Below are positions 17,201-26,089 of a stretch of DNA of 39,495 nt, piece after piece. Source of the DNA: an uncultured bacterium (lineage in GTDB: Bacteria; Bacillota_I; Bacilli_A; Acholeplasmatales; Anaeroplasmataceae). The notes beneath the pieces were generated by a model. It ran no database searches. It was not told the DNA's origin and worked only from the letters and a program-made list of their open reading frames with translations. The stretch spans positions 1 to 39,495 of the forward strand of contig CASFCK010000013.1 of NCBI GenBank assembly GCA_949293265.1, read 5' to 3'. Every line of letters begins with the position of its first letter. Position 1 is the stretch's first letter. Made by a program: the position numbers and the translations under genes.

Positions 17201-18425
17201 CAACTACATAAGTGTTTAAATAAGTACTATTTAAACCCATATAATAGCCATTTGTATATTTATTATAAGTAGATGCATCATTTCCATAACCAAATGTGCC
17301 ATCATTCATACCATTTAATGTAAATTCAACTAAACCTATATCATTTGATAATAATCCATTAATTGATAAGCCACTAATATCTGTACTTAATAAAGAAGAT
17401 AATGCTGACCAAGTTCTGTTATTAGAACTATAAGAGTAAGAGAAAATTTGATTACTCATAGTTAAAGTTACTCTGTCTATAGATAAACTAGTTGTATAAT
17501 TGTCTTCAAGTGTATAATTGTTAGCATCAGCACCACCACTTATGTTAGCAGTAATATTATAATCACCAGCATAAAAACAACTTTGAACGTTCATATAACT
17601 AGTCTCATTATATTGTTTTCTTTGATAAGAATAACTAAATGTAACCGAATCTCCAACTATAATATCATCACTAGAACAAGTTATTGTTTTTTGGGCTGCA
17701 GAATAAACTAAACTACCAAGTTCATTAAAATTAGTTCCATCACAATACCAATAATCAATAGAGATAGGTTTTTTAGCTATATTAAAAGATTTGGTGTTAG
17801 AACTTAATGTATAATTAGTAGCATTATCACCAATTAAGTTTATAGTAGCATTATGACTTCCTGCATCCATAGTATCAGTAGATGAAGCTACAATATCTAC
17901 CTTATTTTTATCTCTATCATATAATAAACTTGAAATATCATAATTAGGTGTTTGACTTGTAGCATTATAAACTAAACTACTAGTTTCTGTGATTTGTGTT
18001 ACATCAAGCTCTTTAGGGGTAATAATAAAATTTATATCTTCAATATATATAATCTCTTCCTGTGAATTACCAGCTTCATCCTTTGTTTCTTTAACAAATG
18101 ATACTTGGACATCATAAGTTCCAGAATCAATGTAGCCTTCACTGTCTAAATTATTTATATCATCTACTTTAACATAACTATCTGTATCATCTTTATAATA
18201 ATATGTTAATTTACTATTATCTAACCTATTAGATATTGGTAATTGATAAGAACCATTATATTCTCTTGATTCTGCTTCTAAATAAGATTTAACTACATCT
18301 TCCGTAACATTAGCTGGATCTATTAGTCTATTAGTTGTTATATACCATATTGCATATACACTAGATAAAGATATAGCCAATACTAGTGCAATTATAGAGG
18401 CAATAATTACTACTCTTTTTCTCAT
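14226..18425 (-). CDS. Large surface protein with MBG, beta-helix-like and InlB-type repeats
   Basis: 1399 residues, last and largest gene of the operon. A long hydrophobic N-terminus ends in VYAIWYITTN, like the SipW-type signal peptides of the other clients here. Residues about 50-320 are MBG-type Ig-like repeats (Y-N-G/A-x-x-x-x-x-Y and DAGSHNATI, NYTLSSN patterns). Residues about 330-870 are rich in short Thr/Ser/Gly strands and may form a beta-helix or stacked Ig domains. InlB-like repeats (Y-x-F-x-x-W, LYANW, LYAKW) occupy about 890-1200. A poly-Asn tract lies near residue 1245. There is no LPXTG anchor. It probably works as an adhesin or matrix component; the ligand is unknown. Confidence 0.75.
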   Translation of the reverse strand: MRKRVVIIASIIALVLAISLSSVYAIWYITTNRLIDPANVTEDVVKSYLEAESREYNGSYQLPISNRLDNSKLTYYYKDDTDSYVKVDDINNLDSEGYIDSGTYDVQVSFVKETKDEAGNSQEEIIYIEDINFIITPKELDVTQITETSSLVYNATSQTPNYDISSLLYDRDKNKVDIVASSTDTMDAGSHNATINLIGDNATNYTLSSNTKSFNIAKKPISIDYWYCDGTNFNELGSLVYSAAQKTITCSSDDIIVGDSVTFSYSYQRKQYNETSYMNVQSCFYAGDYNITANISGGADANNYTLEDNYTTSLSIDRVTLTMSNQIFSYSYSSNNRTWSALSSLLSTDISGLSINGLLSNDIGLVEFTLNGMNDGTFGYGNDASTYNKYTNGYYMGLNSTYLNTYVVGSTYLLDVSLLFKTDALENSYDDQTSLATITLKYRTVKIGSSYYTIEDAIATPGRNIITEGNLSNTEFVATTFSKILDATEYNLENRSLLVPYQSTSDVSKYYDTSTTAKSSGYVYSALIIPSGITLNVISGNLFVGAQIRYAGGEKLTIVCDRGVVYNLGTINIDSSNLYSYGYIKGDGDGLITMTNGSSAIDCLATYDWIGGSAASGLYKHVLLTNAWTMHNISCPIDIYAGCTYSGFVFTYLTMEVFTVDASATATILGSSSSSNCIFKITGGYLSKSTIKADSWADSNSNAVALFSITGSNQIAGQRDVFELYGTFEDSTLSIDLDIPVFPVSLKTDKSKPATVGFMDIYVREGSTLTLSNSDYAFLPGSTVEIDTGATVTVNNGVDITVFNDFANYPDLNNTSRGSFYKYCIDKVDAEFIVNGTLNVNGSIGGYVNTSSEGAQLIMSSSAGTSSSYVILNNSDGYNAYRSDLASSANINGTVTSFANGNVYISVSDGSDVYWQTADNVNQFTINFYDDNKDLLQTITVYSVDDTTYNVTGDEFIPTRDYYDFVYWSYVDGSQFTGITLNNGGSINLYANWKETEYHISYIVVTVDEDGDMVENVTDEATINSPSSFTINNFVDGIIALPSAIYEQYYFDGWYLGYDKTSGLLLSSITIELLDEIINNYDATNIPLYCEFSINPTYTIEFDVNNSSISGDVSLDYVQTRTSTFDTSTLDSSYYTWSQSYDNDSTFSKYFGQTSGVWCYKDSNGNLIELTNDTLLSEIANPSNVIVLYAKWNDKLRLTYDYSKDTYSSTKVEYHMPGSIVSLAGYNLDSTANVYQEVYGNVDENNNNNNTIEGAYNIDGTFYQAGSSYSYNGQRYNVGESITIKENMTLSLNYVAVTCYELSIIGVYFEETLLGAGRNEELDPIKVIVKHSSTINVYSLADNHNCGTGYSKISGLFSATIGYNITGIIEDGLLNITSTTTTTIKLYYGVNGDSYSTKT

Positions 18426-18436
18426 TATTTACCCTC

Positions 18437-19018
18437 CTAGTTTTCACTTACTCTAAATGTTAAACTAAAACCCATGCCTGATGAAGCTATTAAATTCTTT
18501 AATGAATCATCACTAGCTATACTAAAAGTTAAGAATATTGTTCCTGTTTGAGCTTTAGAAACATTTGTAAAGTTAAATGTGACTGTACTAGACATATAAT
18601 CTGCTGCATTAGTAATTGAGTTTGTTAAACTTGCTGTATTGCTAGTGCTAAAGCTTGAGGTAGTAAAGATAGGTAAGGTTGTTGTTGAACTAATTTCAAT
18701 TATTACAGTAAAAGAACCATCATGGATAATTGTATAAGGTATTTCTATACTTCCACTATCAGCTAATTCAGTATTACTAGAAATAGTTTCATCATAAGCT
18801 ACAAAGCCCGTTGTATCACCTAAAGCACAATACTTAAACGACTTTATATTCCCTAATTCTAGGTAATCACTAAATGAGTCAACTTCTTCTGTATTAATTT
18901 CACCATTTACTGAACTATTTGAAGATGCTATATTCCACATTGAGAAACCTACACTAATTAAGGCTGCAAATAGGAATATAATAAAGAACATATATTTCAT
19001 TTTAAAGTTAATCTTCAT
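18437..19018 (-). CDS. TasA/SipW-type secreted protein (third small client)
   Basis: 193 residues. The N-terminal hydrophobic segment ends in ISVGFSMWNIASSN, which matches the GF[AS]xW signal motif of the clients at 28913-29662 and 29761-30411. The mature part is a Ser/Thr-rich beta protein (alternating patterns TVIIEISSTT and TIFLTFSIAS), with no catalytic motif. Such proteins, exemplified by TasA and camelysin, are cut by ER-type signal peptidases and can form fibres. It lies 28 bp after the lipoprotein gene and 11 bp before the large surface gene. Confidence 0.65.
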   Translation of the reverse strand: MKINFKMKYMFFIIFLFAALISVGFSMWNIASSNSSVNGEINTEEVDSFSDYLELGNIKSFKYCALGDTTGFVAYDETISSNTELADSGSIEIPYTIIHDGSFTVIIEISSTTTLPIFTTSSFSTSNTASLTNSITNAADYMSSTVTFNFTNVSKAQTGTIFLTFSIASDDSLKNLIASSGMGFSLTFRVSEN

Positions 19019-19046
19019 ATAGGCTTCTCCTTTCTTCTTTTAATAA

Positions 19047-20147
19047 TTAAGCATTCTTCTCCCAAACAGAATATAATGTTAAGTTAGTTAAGATTGGGGT
19101 TAAATCAGTGAATGCTCCAAGAGTTGGGTTTATTTCTCTTGATGTATACCAACCTTTAAATGTATATCCAGGATATACAGGAATAGGAATTGAATAACCA
19201 TTTTGTGTAAAATATGTATTAGCTAATACTTCATACATTAAACTTTGAGTAGAACCTGATATTAAAGATGGATCAATATCATCTGTAGTATCTGGGTCTG
19301 TTAAGGTAAAACTAACTATGCAATAATTAGTTCCGCCACCTAAACTAGCGATTAGAGTCCATCTACCATCTACTTTAGAATAAATTCTAGAATTTTGTGT
19401 ATTATAGTAGAAGTCACCATCTTTACCTAAATCATCAGTTGGGGTTGTGATACCTGATAACCAAACTGATGGTTGTTCAGGTCCATCAAATGATACTTCT
19501 TCGCTTGTACCATCGGTATAATAAATTGTTAAAACATATTCATTAGTTTCTGTATTTGTTGAACCCATTATATAATCAATACCTCTTGCTTCTTTTTGAG
19601 CTGGTATTGTTATATCATAACTAGAATTAGTAAATTCTAAAGTTACTGTTTGACTACCATCTTCATTTTCAACAGTAGTACAACCTACTAATCCTTCTCC
19701 TTTTTCACCTTTTGGAATAGCTATAGGTTCACTGATTGTACCATCCGAATAGTTAACATAAACATAGGTTGTTCCAGTTTCTTCATCTAATTCTGATGTT
19801 ATACCAGTTACTGAGGTACCATTTGATACATCAAAACTCACTTCAGGATCTGTTTGACCGGTTAGATAGATAGAAACAGTTTTTCCCGTACCTGTCTCAT
19901 TATCTTTAACTACTATAGTTTGAATACCTGTACCATCTTTACCACTTGGAATAGCAAACCTTTCTGGCTCTTTGTCTTTGTCTTCATAAGTTATAACAAG
20001 ATAAGTTGTATCATCAACAACTTCAGTTGTAATAGAAGCTATACCTGAATTACTCCTAGAACTTGATGAAGTAAACCCACAACTAACAAATAATAAAGAT
20101 AACAAAGCTATACTAAATATTAAGATTATTCTTTTACTTAAACTCAT
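19047..20147 (-). CDS. Lipoprotein with tail-fibre-like repeats and an InlB-type repeat
   Basis: 366 residues. The signal peptide carries a lipobox FVSC with Cys23 as lipidation site. Residues about 35-215 hold three repeats ending in IPSGKDGTGI, IPKGEKGEGL and IPAQKEARGI, each after a Y-x-D-G/K strand pair. The section near residue 240 (GKDGDFYYNTQNSRIY, then W-T-L-I-A-S-L) resembles segments in phage tail and collagen-like proteins. The C-terminus (about 285-366) is an InlB-like repeat (YTFKGWYT, LYSVWEKNA). Its start overlaps the 794-residue gene by 4 bp. It probably anchors the surface structure to the membrane. Confidence 0.7.
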   Translation of the reverse strand: MSLSKRIILIFSIALLSLLFVSCGFTSSSSRSNSGIASITTEVVDDTTYLVITYEDKDKEPERFAIPSGKDGTGIQTIVVKDNETGTGKTVSIYLTGQTDPEVSFDVSNGTSVTGITSELDEETGTTYVYVNYSDGTISEPIAIPKGEKGEGLVGCTTVENEDGSQTVTLEFTNSSYDITIPAQKEARGIDYIMGSTNTETNEYVLTIYYTDGTSEEVSFDGPEQPSVWLSGITTPTDDLGKDGDFYYNTQNSRIYSKVDGRWTLIASLGGGTNYCIVSFTLTDPDTTDDIDPSLISGSTQSLMYEVLANTYFTQNGYSIPIPVYPGYTFKGWYTSREINPTLGAFTDLTPILTNLTLYSVWEKNA

Positions 20148-22528
20148 TGTTTATTCCTCGCGTTTTCTTTTAATTCACTTAATTCAGGAGTTTTACCAAA
20201 TAAATATCCATCAGATATATAAGTATATTTAAATGGTTCATAACCAATAACTATCGTTACTGCTTTGCACATTAGGTTACGAATCATGTTAAGAGTTGAC
20301 GTATTAGTTAAATCTAGATAATTATCTAACAAATCTATTTCATTATCACTAACTAAATAGGCCTGCATATGTAGAGTATTAATATTACAAACTGACATGT
20401 TTTTAGCCCCGCCATAAAATACAATAGGAACATTTACGTAAGTATCTGTACCATCGCTATACGTGCTAGCACTAGAAAATAAATATTCTTTTAATGGGAA
20501 GAACATATCAATAGATATTTCTCCATCATATTCAGTACCAAATATATCACCAGCATCTGAAGCAAAAGCAGATATATTCTCATTAATTATACCACTAATA
20601 TCCATTTCATCATAGGTTTTATAGTCATAAAACTTAGTTGAACCTGTTATATCAACCATAACAGGATATGATAATCCACCAATATTAGTAGGAACATAGT
20701 CCACCAAAACGCCTAGTAAATTAGATATAACACTAGGAACTCCACTATATAAGAATGGACCATTAAACATTGAATCAATAGATATAGAAGCTATACCACT
20801 TTGATAGAACAAACTATCTTCAATAGTTAATGAACTATGATACTGCCCTTCTATTAAAGAGGCATCATTTAGAGCTTCTTGAATAGATAAAATAGCTGTT
20901 CTAATTTTTTCTTTATCCTCATATTCACCCATAACATAGTCATTTAGGTCTTCATCACCTATACCTTCTGCCGCTAAATATTCAGCTATAGTATAAATAG
21001 CTTTATTACCACTAGAATCTATAAATTCAAATTCAGTATTATCATCAATTGGGATACACTCATTTGAACCTATTGAAACTAGGAAGTTTCTTGAATTAGA
21101 TAACATTGAATTTATTAAACTTGTATTCATTGATTCATAAACTCTTAATACACATCTACCATTAGATAAGTTACAGTTAATTATTGTATTATTATTACCA
21201 TATACATCAACTACCGTACCTGTATAATGAAGATTCGATAACATATTACCAAAGTCACAATTTTTAATCGTTAAATCATTGACTATAATATTATTTCCAT
21301 CAATATAGAAACCAACATTATCTTGACCTAAAGCTTCAATTAATGGCATTGAATTATGATTACCTAAAGTGTAATAAGGTAGCGGACCTCTAAATAGATC
21401 AGTTTGACTTAAGGTTGGCACATTTATAACACCACTATCACTAGTTACCTGAGTAACATCAGTAGGGTAAGTTAAGTTGTGTAAATTAACCGTATAACCA
21501 TTGCCATAAAAGTCTTTTTGAACATGAATACCAGCAACTAATTCTTTACTTATTTGACTATCTTCATCGTTTTTCATATATTCATTCCAGCTATCAATAT
21601 AGTCAGTATTGTATGTAGTTTCAAAATAATATGCTTCACCTTCAAAATTAAAACTACCATTATTATAAGTGCCAAACAATTCAACATTATTCTTATCCCT
21701 TTGTTCTTCATAATTAACTAAAGACTCAAAGGATTTACGAAGAACGACAATCTCGCCATCTTCACTTCGGTTAGTACAATTTAATAAATCTTCATAAGTA
21801 TAAACATTAACGCCATCTTTAACGATGTTTAAATTAAGTGTATAAACTGAATCTATTAAAGTTTCATCTTCACAAGAAACAACAATATATTCTTCTATGC
21901 TTGCATCACTTTGAACCTCTACTATAATTTGTTTACTATCAATTTCAGCTTTAAGGCCATTTGATACTTCTTTGATAACAATAGTATCTAAGACTTTTTG
22001 TTCTGAACTTGAGACGTCAAAAGTTATTCTAGCATTTACCTTAGTTGTTCCATCAAGATCATATTGACCATAATAGATATTGGGATCAATATTATTACCA
22101 CTAGCGCTAATCTCAGAATTTAATAAAATATAAGCCCCTTCATAGATTAAGGCATTAAACGATTTAGATACATTACCTTTAGCATTGCTACAAGTAATTA
22201 TAACATTGCCTGGACTAATTGCTTTTAAATAATAATATTCATTTAGCTCTGTTATTTCAGCATGTACTTCTTGGTCTGTTGTATCAGCATTAGTCAAAGA
22301 CCAAACTAACTCATTATTAGGGCCAGCTGGATAATCTTTTTCACTAATTCCAGTAGCATTTAATAAATATAACTCATCTCTCACTTTAAAAGCTTCATTA
22401 TCATTATATGACCATTCAATTCTAATAATATCATTTTGAATAAAACTAAATGTTGATGATATAGTGACAATTCCTAATAAAGCAATTAGAAAAGGAATGA
22501 TTAATAAAATAATTAGGTTTCTCTTCAT
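20144..22528 (-). CDS. Exported membrane-anchored beta-helix-like protein
   Basis: 794 residues. One N-terminal membrane segment (residues 5-28) is followed by an extracytoplasmic part. Residues about 40-120 look like a Big2-type Ig domain (the ELYLLNATG and SPGNVIITCSNAKGNVS patterns). A right-handed beta-helix is suggested at about 310-480 by stacked N-rich turns (NNIIVNDLTIKNCDF, NNNTIINCNL, ESMNTSLINSML). The C-terminal 300 residues are unrecognised. It overlaps the ABC permease stop by one base, so its translation is tied to the exporter. I do not know its function; a scaffold for surface assembly is a guess. Confidence 0.65.
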   Translation of the reverse strand: MKRNLIILLIIPFLIALLGIVTISSTFSFIQNDIIRIEWSYNDNEAFKVRDELYLLNATGISEKDYPAGPNNELVWSLTNADTTDQEVHAEITELNEYYYLKAISPGNVIITCSNAKGNVSKSFNALIYEGAYILLNSEISASGNNIDPNIYYGQYDLDGTTKVNARITFDVSSSEQKVLDTIVIKEVSNGLKAEIDSKQIIVEVQSDASIEEYIVVSCEDETLIDSVYTLNLNIVKDGVNVYTYEDLLNCTNRSEDGEIVVLRKSFESLVNYEEQRDKNNVELFGTYNNGSFNFEGEAYYFETTYNTDYIDSWNEYMKNDEDSQISKELVAGIHVQKDFYGNGYTVNLHNLTYPTDVTQVTSDSGVINVPTLSQTDLFRGPLPYYTLGNHNSMPLIEALGQDNVGFYIDGNNIIVNDLTIKNCDFGNMLSNLHYTGTVVDVYGNNNTIINCNLSNGRCVLRVYESMNTSLINSMLSNSRNFLVSIGSNECIPIDDNTEFEFIDSSGNKAIYTIAEYLAAEGIGDEDLNDYVMGEYEDKEKIRTAILSIQEALNDASLIEGQYHSSLTIEDSLFYQSGIASISIDSMFNGPFLYSGVPSVISNLLGVLVDYVPTNIGGLSYPVMVDITGSTKFYDYKTYDEMDISGIINENISAFASDAGDIFGTEYDGEISIDMFFPLKEYLFSSASTYSDGTDTYVNVPIVFYGGAKNMSVCNINTLHMQAYLVSDNEIDLLDNYLDLTNTSTLNMIRNLMCKAVTIVIGYEPFKYTYISDGYLFGKTPELSELKENARNKQ

Positions 22529-24117
22529 TAATTTGTCACATCCAAATCTAAAAACATATTTTTATACTTTACTAATAGCATAATTATTTCTGGTATTCCT
22601 ATTATAACTAAAGCTAGTATACCTACTAGATAAGAAATATAAATAGAAATTTGGAAATAAGACATAAAAGCTGTAATAACAAAATAAATAACAGGCAATA
22701 AATAAGCGTATAAACTAGACACAAAATATGATCTAGGTTTCGCGTGTCTAATACTTAGCTCTTCTTTTAAACTAATTAAATTATAGATTACTAATAAGAT
22801 AAAACATAATAGTAAACCAAAACTAAAAGTACTAACAGATATAGCATTTGTTAAAAGTAAAACTAGCATAGTAACAATTAATGCTATTAAAGAAAAGACA
22901 AGTGGTATTAAGACTTTAATAGTTAATTGTTTTTTTATAGATATTGGAATCGTCTTAATTACCTTAATTGTATTTTTTTCCATTGTTATATATTTATTAG
23001 CCCCAGCCGCGATAATCATTGTAAATAACATGATAACTAAAATATCAAAGAGTGGAAAAAAGTTTGGCACTACAGAAATATAATAAGCAAAGATTCCATC
23101 TTTAAAAATCGTATTTAACGAACTTACAACAAAATAAGCCAAGAATGGTTCTACTATCAACAAACCAATAAATGAGAAAGTATAATCCGTATTCTTAGTC
23201 AACATGGTTAACTCTTTTTTGATTAGACCGATTGTCTCACTTTTAACTTTATATTTATGTTCTTTAGCTTTAGTCTTAAAGTTAACAGCTACATTTCTTG
23301 CATAATTATAGCTAAATATAGCAATACTTAAACCAAAAATAAAGACACCTAGCGCTATGGCAATATAAGGAAAGAAATAAAGAGCTTTGTTTTCTACAAA
23401 AATACTTGTTAAAAATGACGTCAAGAAATATTCTCTTAAATTAATAACAAACTCAATTTTTGAAGTTGTTAATAAAGCATTAATACCAGATTCTGATAAA
23501 GAATTAACAAAAACATTTAAAATATAAGAATAGATTATAGTTATGCCAAATAATAGACCTAGAGCTACTATATATCTTACAATTATATGTTGCTTTAAAA
23601 ACTTAATTAATAAATAAAATGGATATACTAAAACAAGGGCAATACCTACTTCAAAAAAGAAAGTTAAAACCGGATAAAATAAAGCAACGTAGTAAAACAA
23701 AGGAGCCTTATTCAAAATATTGCCGTAGGCAACAAACAAAGGATAAATAAATAAAATAGATATAGCATAATGGAATAAAAACAAAAATATAATCTTCGCC
23801 ATTATTATACTTGCATTTGAAACCGGTCTAATTGATAGCTGTTCAATATCTTTTTCGTTAAAAAATAGTTTAGAAGCTCTTGATGTATCAGCAAAAATAA
23901 CTAATACTTCAACGACAGTTAAAAATAGGGTTAAAAAAGCTGCTGACGCATTAACAATATTAGATATCTTATTTAAAATAGTTAAAAACATATAATATTC
24001 AATGCCTATTACAATTACCAAAAATAGAACAATGAATAAAAACTTAGTAAACCATTTAATTGTACTTTGTTCTTTGCCAAAAAATAGCTTTAAATCTTTA
24101 ATTAAAATATTAATCAT
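22528..24117 (-). CDS. ABC-type exporter permease
   Basis: 529-residue polytopic membrane protein with about 12 hydrophobic helices and an early cytosolic loop carrying FFNEKDIEQLSIRPVS (about residues 85-100). Related blocks in ABC-2-type permeases contact the ATPase. A basic cytosolic loop lies near residues 270-300. The start overlaps the ATPase stop by 4 bp (ATGA), so the two form one transporter. Substrate is unknown; the operon context suggests export or membrane handling of the surface components. Confidence 0.8.
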   Translation of the reverse strand: MINILIKDLKLFFGKEQSTIKWFTKFLFIVLFLVIVIGIEYYMFLTILNKISNIVNASAAFLTLFLTVVEVLVIFADTSRASKLFFNEKDIEQLSIRPVSNASIIMAKIIFLFLFHYAISILFIYPLFVAYGNILNKAPLFYYVALFYPVLTFFFEVGIALVLVYPFYLLIKFLKQHIIVRYIVALGLLFGITIIYSYILNVFVNSLSESGINALLTTSKIEFVINLREYFLTSFLTSIFVENKALYFFPYIAIALGVFIFGLSIAIFSYNYARNVAVNFKTKAKEHKYKVKSETIGLIKKELTMLTKNTDYTFSFIGLLIVEPFLAYFVVSSLNTIFKDGIFAYYISVVPNFFPLFDILVIMLFTMIIAAGANKYITMEKNTIKVIKTIPISIKKQLTIKVLIPLVFSLIALIVTMLVLLLTNAISVSTFSFGLLLCFILLVIYNLISLKEELSIRHAKPRSYFVSSLYAYLLPVIYFVITAFMSYFQISIYISYLVGILALVIIGIPEIIMLLVKYKNMFLDLDVTN

Positions 24118-24863
24118 TTTTTATTTCCGCCATAAGTGTCAAAGAATATTTTTGATAATTGTAGACGTTTATTAGGGTTTCTATTTAAATCGAATAATTC
24201 ACATACTAAACCATCGTTAATTATGGCCACCCTATCACAAATCTTAGATACAAGCTCAATATTGTGACTTGTAACAAAAACTGTGTTATTATGATCTGCA
24301 TATTCACGCATCATCTTTTTGAGTTCTTCAACTGCCATAATATCAAGACCTACAGTTGGTTCATCTAAAATCCATAATTTAGGGGAATGAAGAAGGCTTG
24401 AAATTAAACATAGTTTTTGTTTCATACCATGACTATATGATTGGATTTGATTAGATAAGTCAGCTTCTTCAAGTTGCAACCTTTGGCATAAATAATTTGT
24501 ATTACGTTTAAAATCACCTTCACTCAAATGATAAATACTAGCTACAAATTCTAAGAAATCATAGCCTGTCATTTCATCATAACAAGTTGGTTCACTAGCT
24601 ACATAACCAAAGTTTTTCTTGGCCTCTAAAGCATCATATTTAACATCATAATCACATAGATGGATAGATCCACTATTAAATCTCTTAGCCCCAATCATAC
24701 AATCAATGGTTGTACTTTTACCAATCCCGTTTTTTCCGATAAAGCCAAATAGCTCACCTTCATATACTTCGAGACTTAAGCCTTTTAAGACTTCTTTTTT
24801 ACCATATGATTTATGCAAGTCTTCAATTTTAATAATTACTTTCGGTAATACTTTTTCTTGCAT
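24114..24863 (-). CDS. ABC transporter ATPase
   Basis: 249 residues, cytoplasmic. Walker A GKNGIGKST is near residues 43-51, the signature is YSHGMKQKL near 147, Walker B LWILDEPTVGLD follows, and the H-loop is in FVTSHN. The subgroup matches ATPases of ABC-2-type exporters. It pairs with the permease at 22528-24117. An AGGAGG site precedes the ATG, and it starts 10 bp past the DUF2357-like gene. Confidence 0.92.
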   Translation of the reverse strand: MQEKVLPKVIIKIEDLHKSYGKKEVLKGLSLEVYEGELFGFIGKNGIGKSTTIDCMIGAKRFNSGSIHLCDYDVKYDALEAKKNFGYVASEPTCYDEMTGYDFLEFVASIYHLSEGDFKRNTNYLCQRLQLEEADLSNQIQSYSHGMKQKLCLISSLLHSPKLWILDEPTVGLDIMAVEELKKMMREYADHNNTVFVTSHNIELVSKICDRVAIINDGLVCELFDLNRNPNKRLQLSKIFFDTYGGNKK

Positions 24864-24873
24864 AAACGACCTC

Positions 24874-26085
24874 CTATTTAATTAGCCAAATTATATCATC
24901 TTCTAAATAAGTATATATACTACCACATTTTTCGCAAACATAGACATTATTAGTATAATCTATACTGTTACGACATATTAGACAATATTTATTATAGATA
25001 TTAGAATCTACTTTAATGATATGAGTTAATTTATTTAAGTAGATCTCAATTAACTTAATTTCAGAAATTACACTACTAGATAAATATTTATCTTTTTTTA
25101 TATCATAAATATTCCAAATATCAAATAAAGAATAAGATAAGATATCACTATCTTCATAATTATTTAGTTCTTCTGTTGTGTCAAAAATCAAGCGGTGTCT
25201 ATAAGGTGTTTTGTATTTATTAGATTTAACTAATATATCAATATAATTAGTATTTGTTATTTTCAATTCTATACCAAATATACCATTAGAAAATGACATA
25301 TTAGCAACTTTTTTATACCCTAAATCAGATAGAGCTTTCATTATCAAATAAGTCAAATAAGAATTAAAATCAATAATTAAGTCATTTATATCGTCATAGA
25401 CTATAAACTTCTTATAAAATTTATAACAATAATTATAAAGTCGATCTTTTAATAAGATATTAGTGGGCTTTATAAAGCGTTCATTAAAATTGGTTTTACT
25501 AACAGTTTTATAAAAAGATGAGTTTTTAACATATCTTAGCTTACGTAACAACGAATCAATTAACTCTATAGCTTCAATTACATAATCTTTATTAACAATA
25601 AGATCACTATTATCTAAAGTAGAAATAAGTTTTAAGTAATGCAATCTATAAGAAATTAATTCACTATTAATTAAATCAATTAATAGACAAATAAACATAT
25701 TCTCATAGATGTCAATTTTATCAGTATATAAAACATTATGTACATATTCTGGTTGCATAAGACGTTTACTATTTTCTTTCCACAGTGATGGGTCTTTAAT
25801 AGTTAGGCTAAAAGACTCACTATTTAAAGACTTAGCTTGTTCACTTCTTATAATAACCTGTTCTTCTTTAGACAGAATATGAGGTTTAGCAATTATAGTA
25901 TTAATTACACTAATAATAAACTTTAATTCAGCAAAATATTCTTTATCATTAGCTAAAGAACTATGTTGTAATGAGGGAAGATTTAATTTTTTTATATTAG
26001 TGTAATAGCTGTTTTTATTATCTCTTAGATAAAATTCTAAGTTATTAATTACTTCATTTAATAATTTTGCTTCGAAAAATCGCAT
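24874..26085 (-). CDS. DUF2357/McrC-like protein with C-terminal zinc ribbon
   Basis: 403 residues, no signal peptide. A central block near residues 115-140 (VLYTDKIDIYENMFICLLI) resembles the conserved Y-E-N-x-F/R core of DUF2357 proteins, the McrC-like partners of McrB-type AAA+ ATPases. Those usually end in a PD-(D/E)XK nuclease. Here the last 40 residues are instead a zinc ribbon with two CxxC pairs (CLIC and CEKC, about 365-387). It ends 10 bp before the ABC ATPase and starts 4 bp after the AAA+ gene. A non-nuclease adaptor role is my inference. The family call is from motif recall. Confidence 0.55.
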   Translation of the reverse strand: MRFFEAKLLNEVINNLEFYLRDNKNSYYTNIKKLNLPSLQHSSLANDKEYFAELKFIISVINTIIAKPHILSKEEQVIIRSEQAKSLNSESFSLTIKDPSLWKENSKRLMQPEYVHNVLYTDKIDIYENMFICLLIDLINSELISYRLHYLKLISTLDNSDLIVNKDYVIEAIELIDSLLRKLRYVKNSSFYKTVSKTNFNERFIKPTNILLKDRLYNYCYKFYKKFIVYDDINDLIIDFNSYLTYLIMKALSDLGYKKVANMSFSNGIFGIELKITNTNYIDILVKSNKYKTPYRHRLIFDTTEELNNYEDSDILSYSLFDIWNIYDIKKDKYLSSSVISEIKLIEIYLNKLTHIIKVDSNIYNKYCLICRNSIDYTNNVYVCEKCGSIYTYLEDDIIWLIK

Positions 26086-26089
26086 AATA

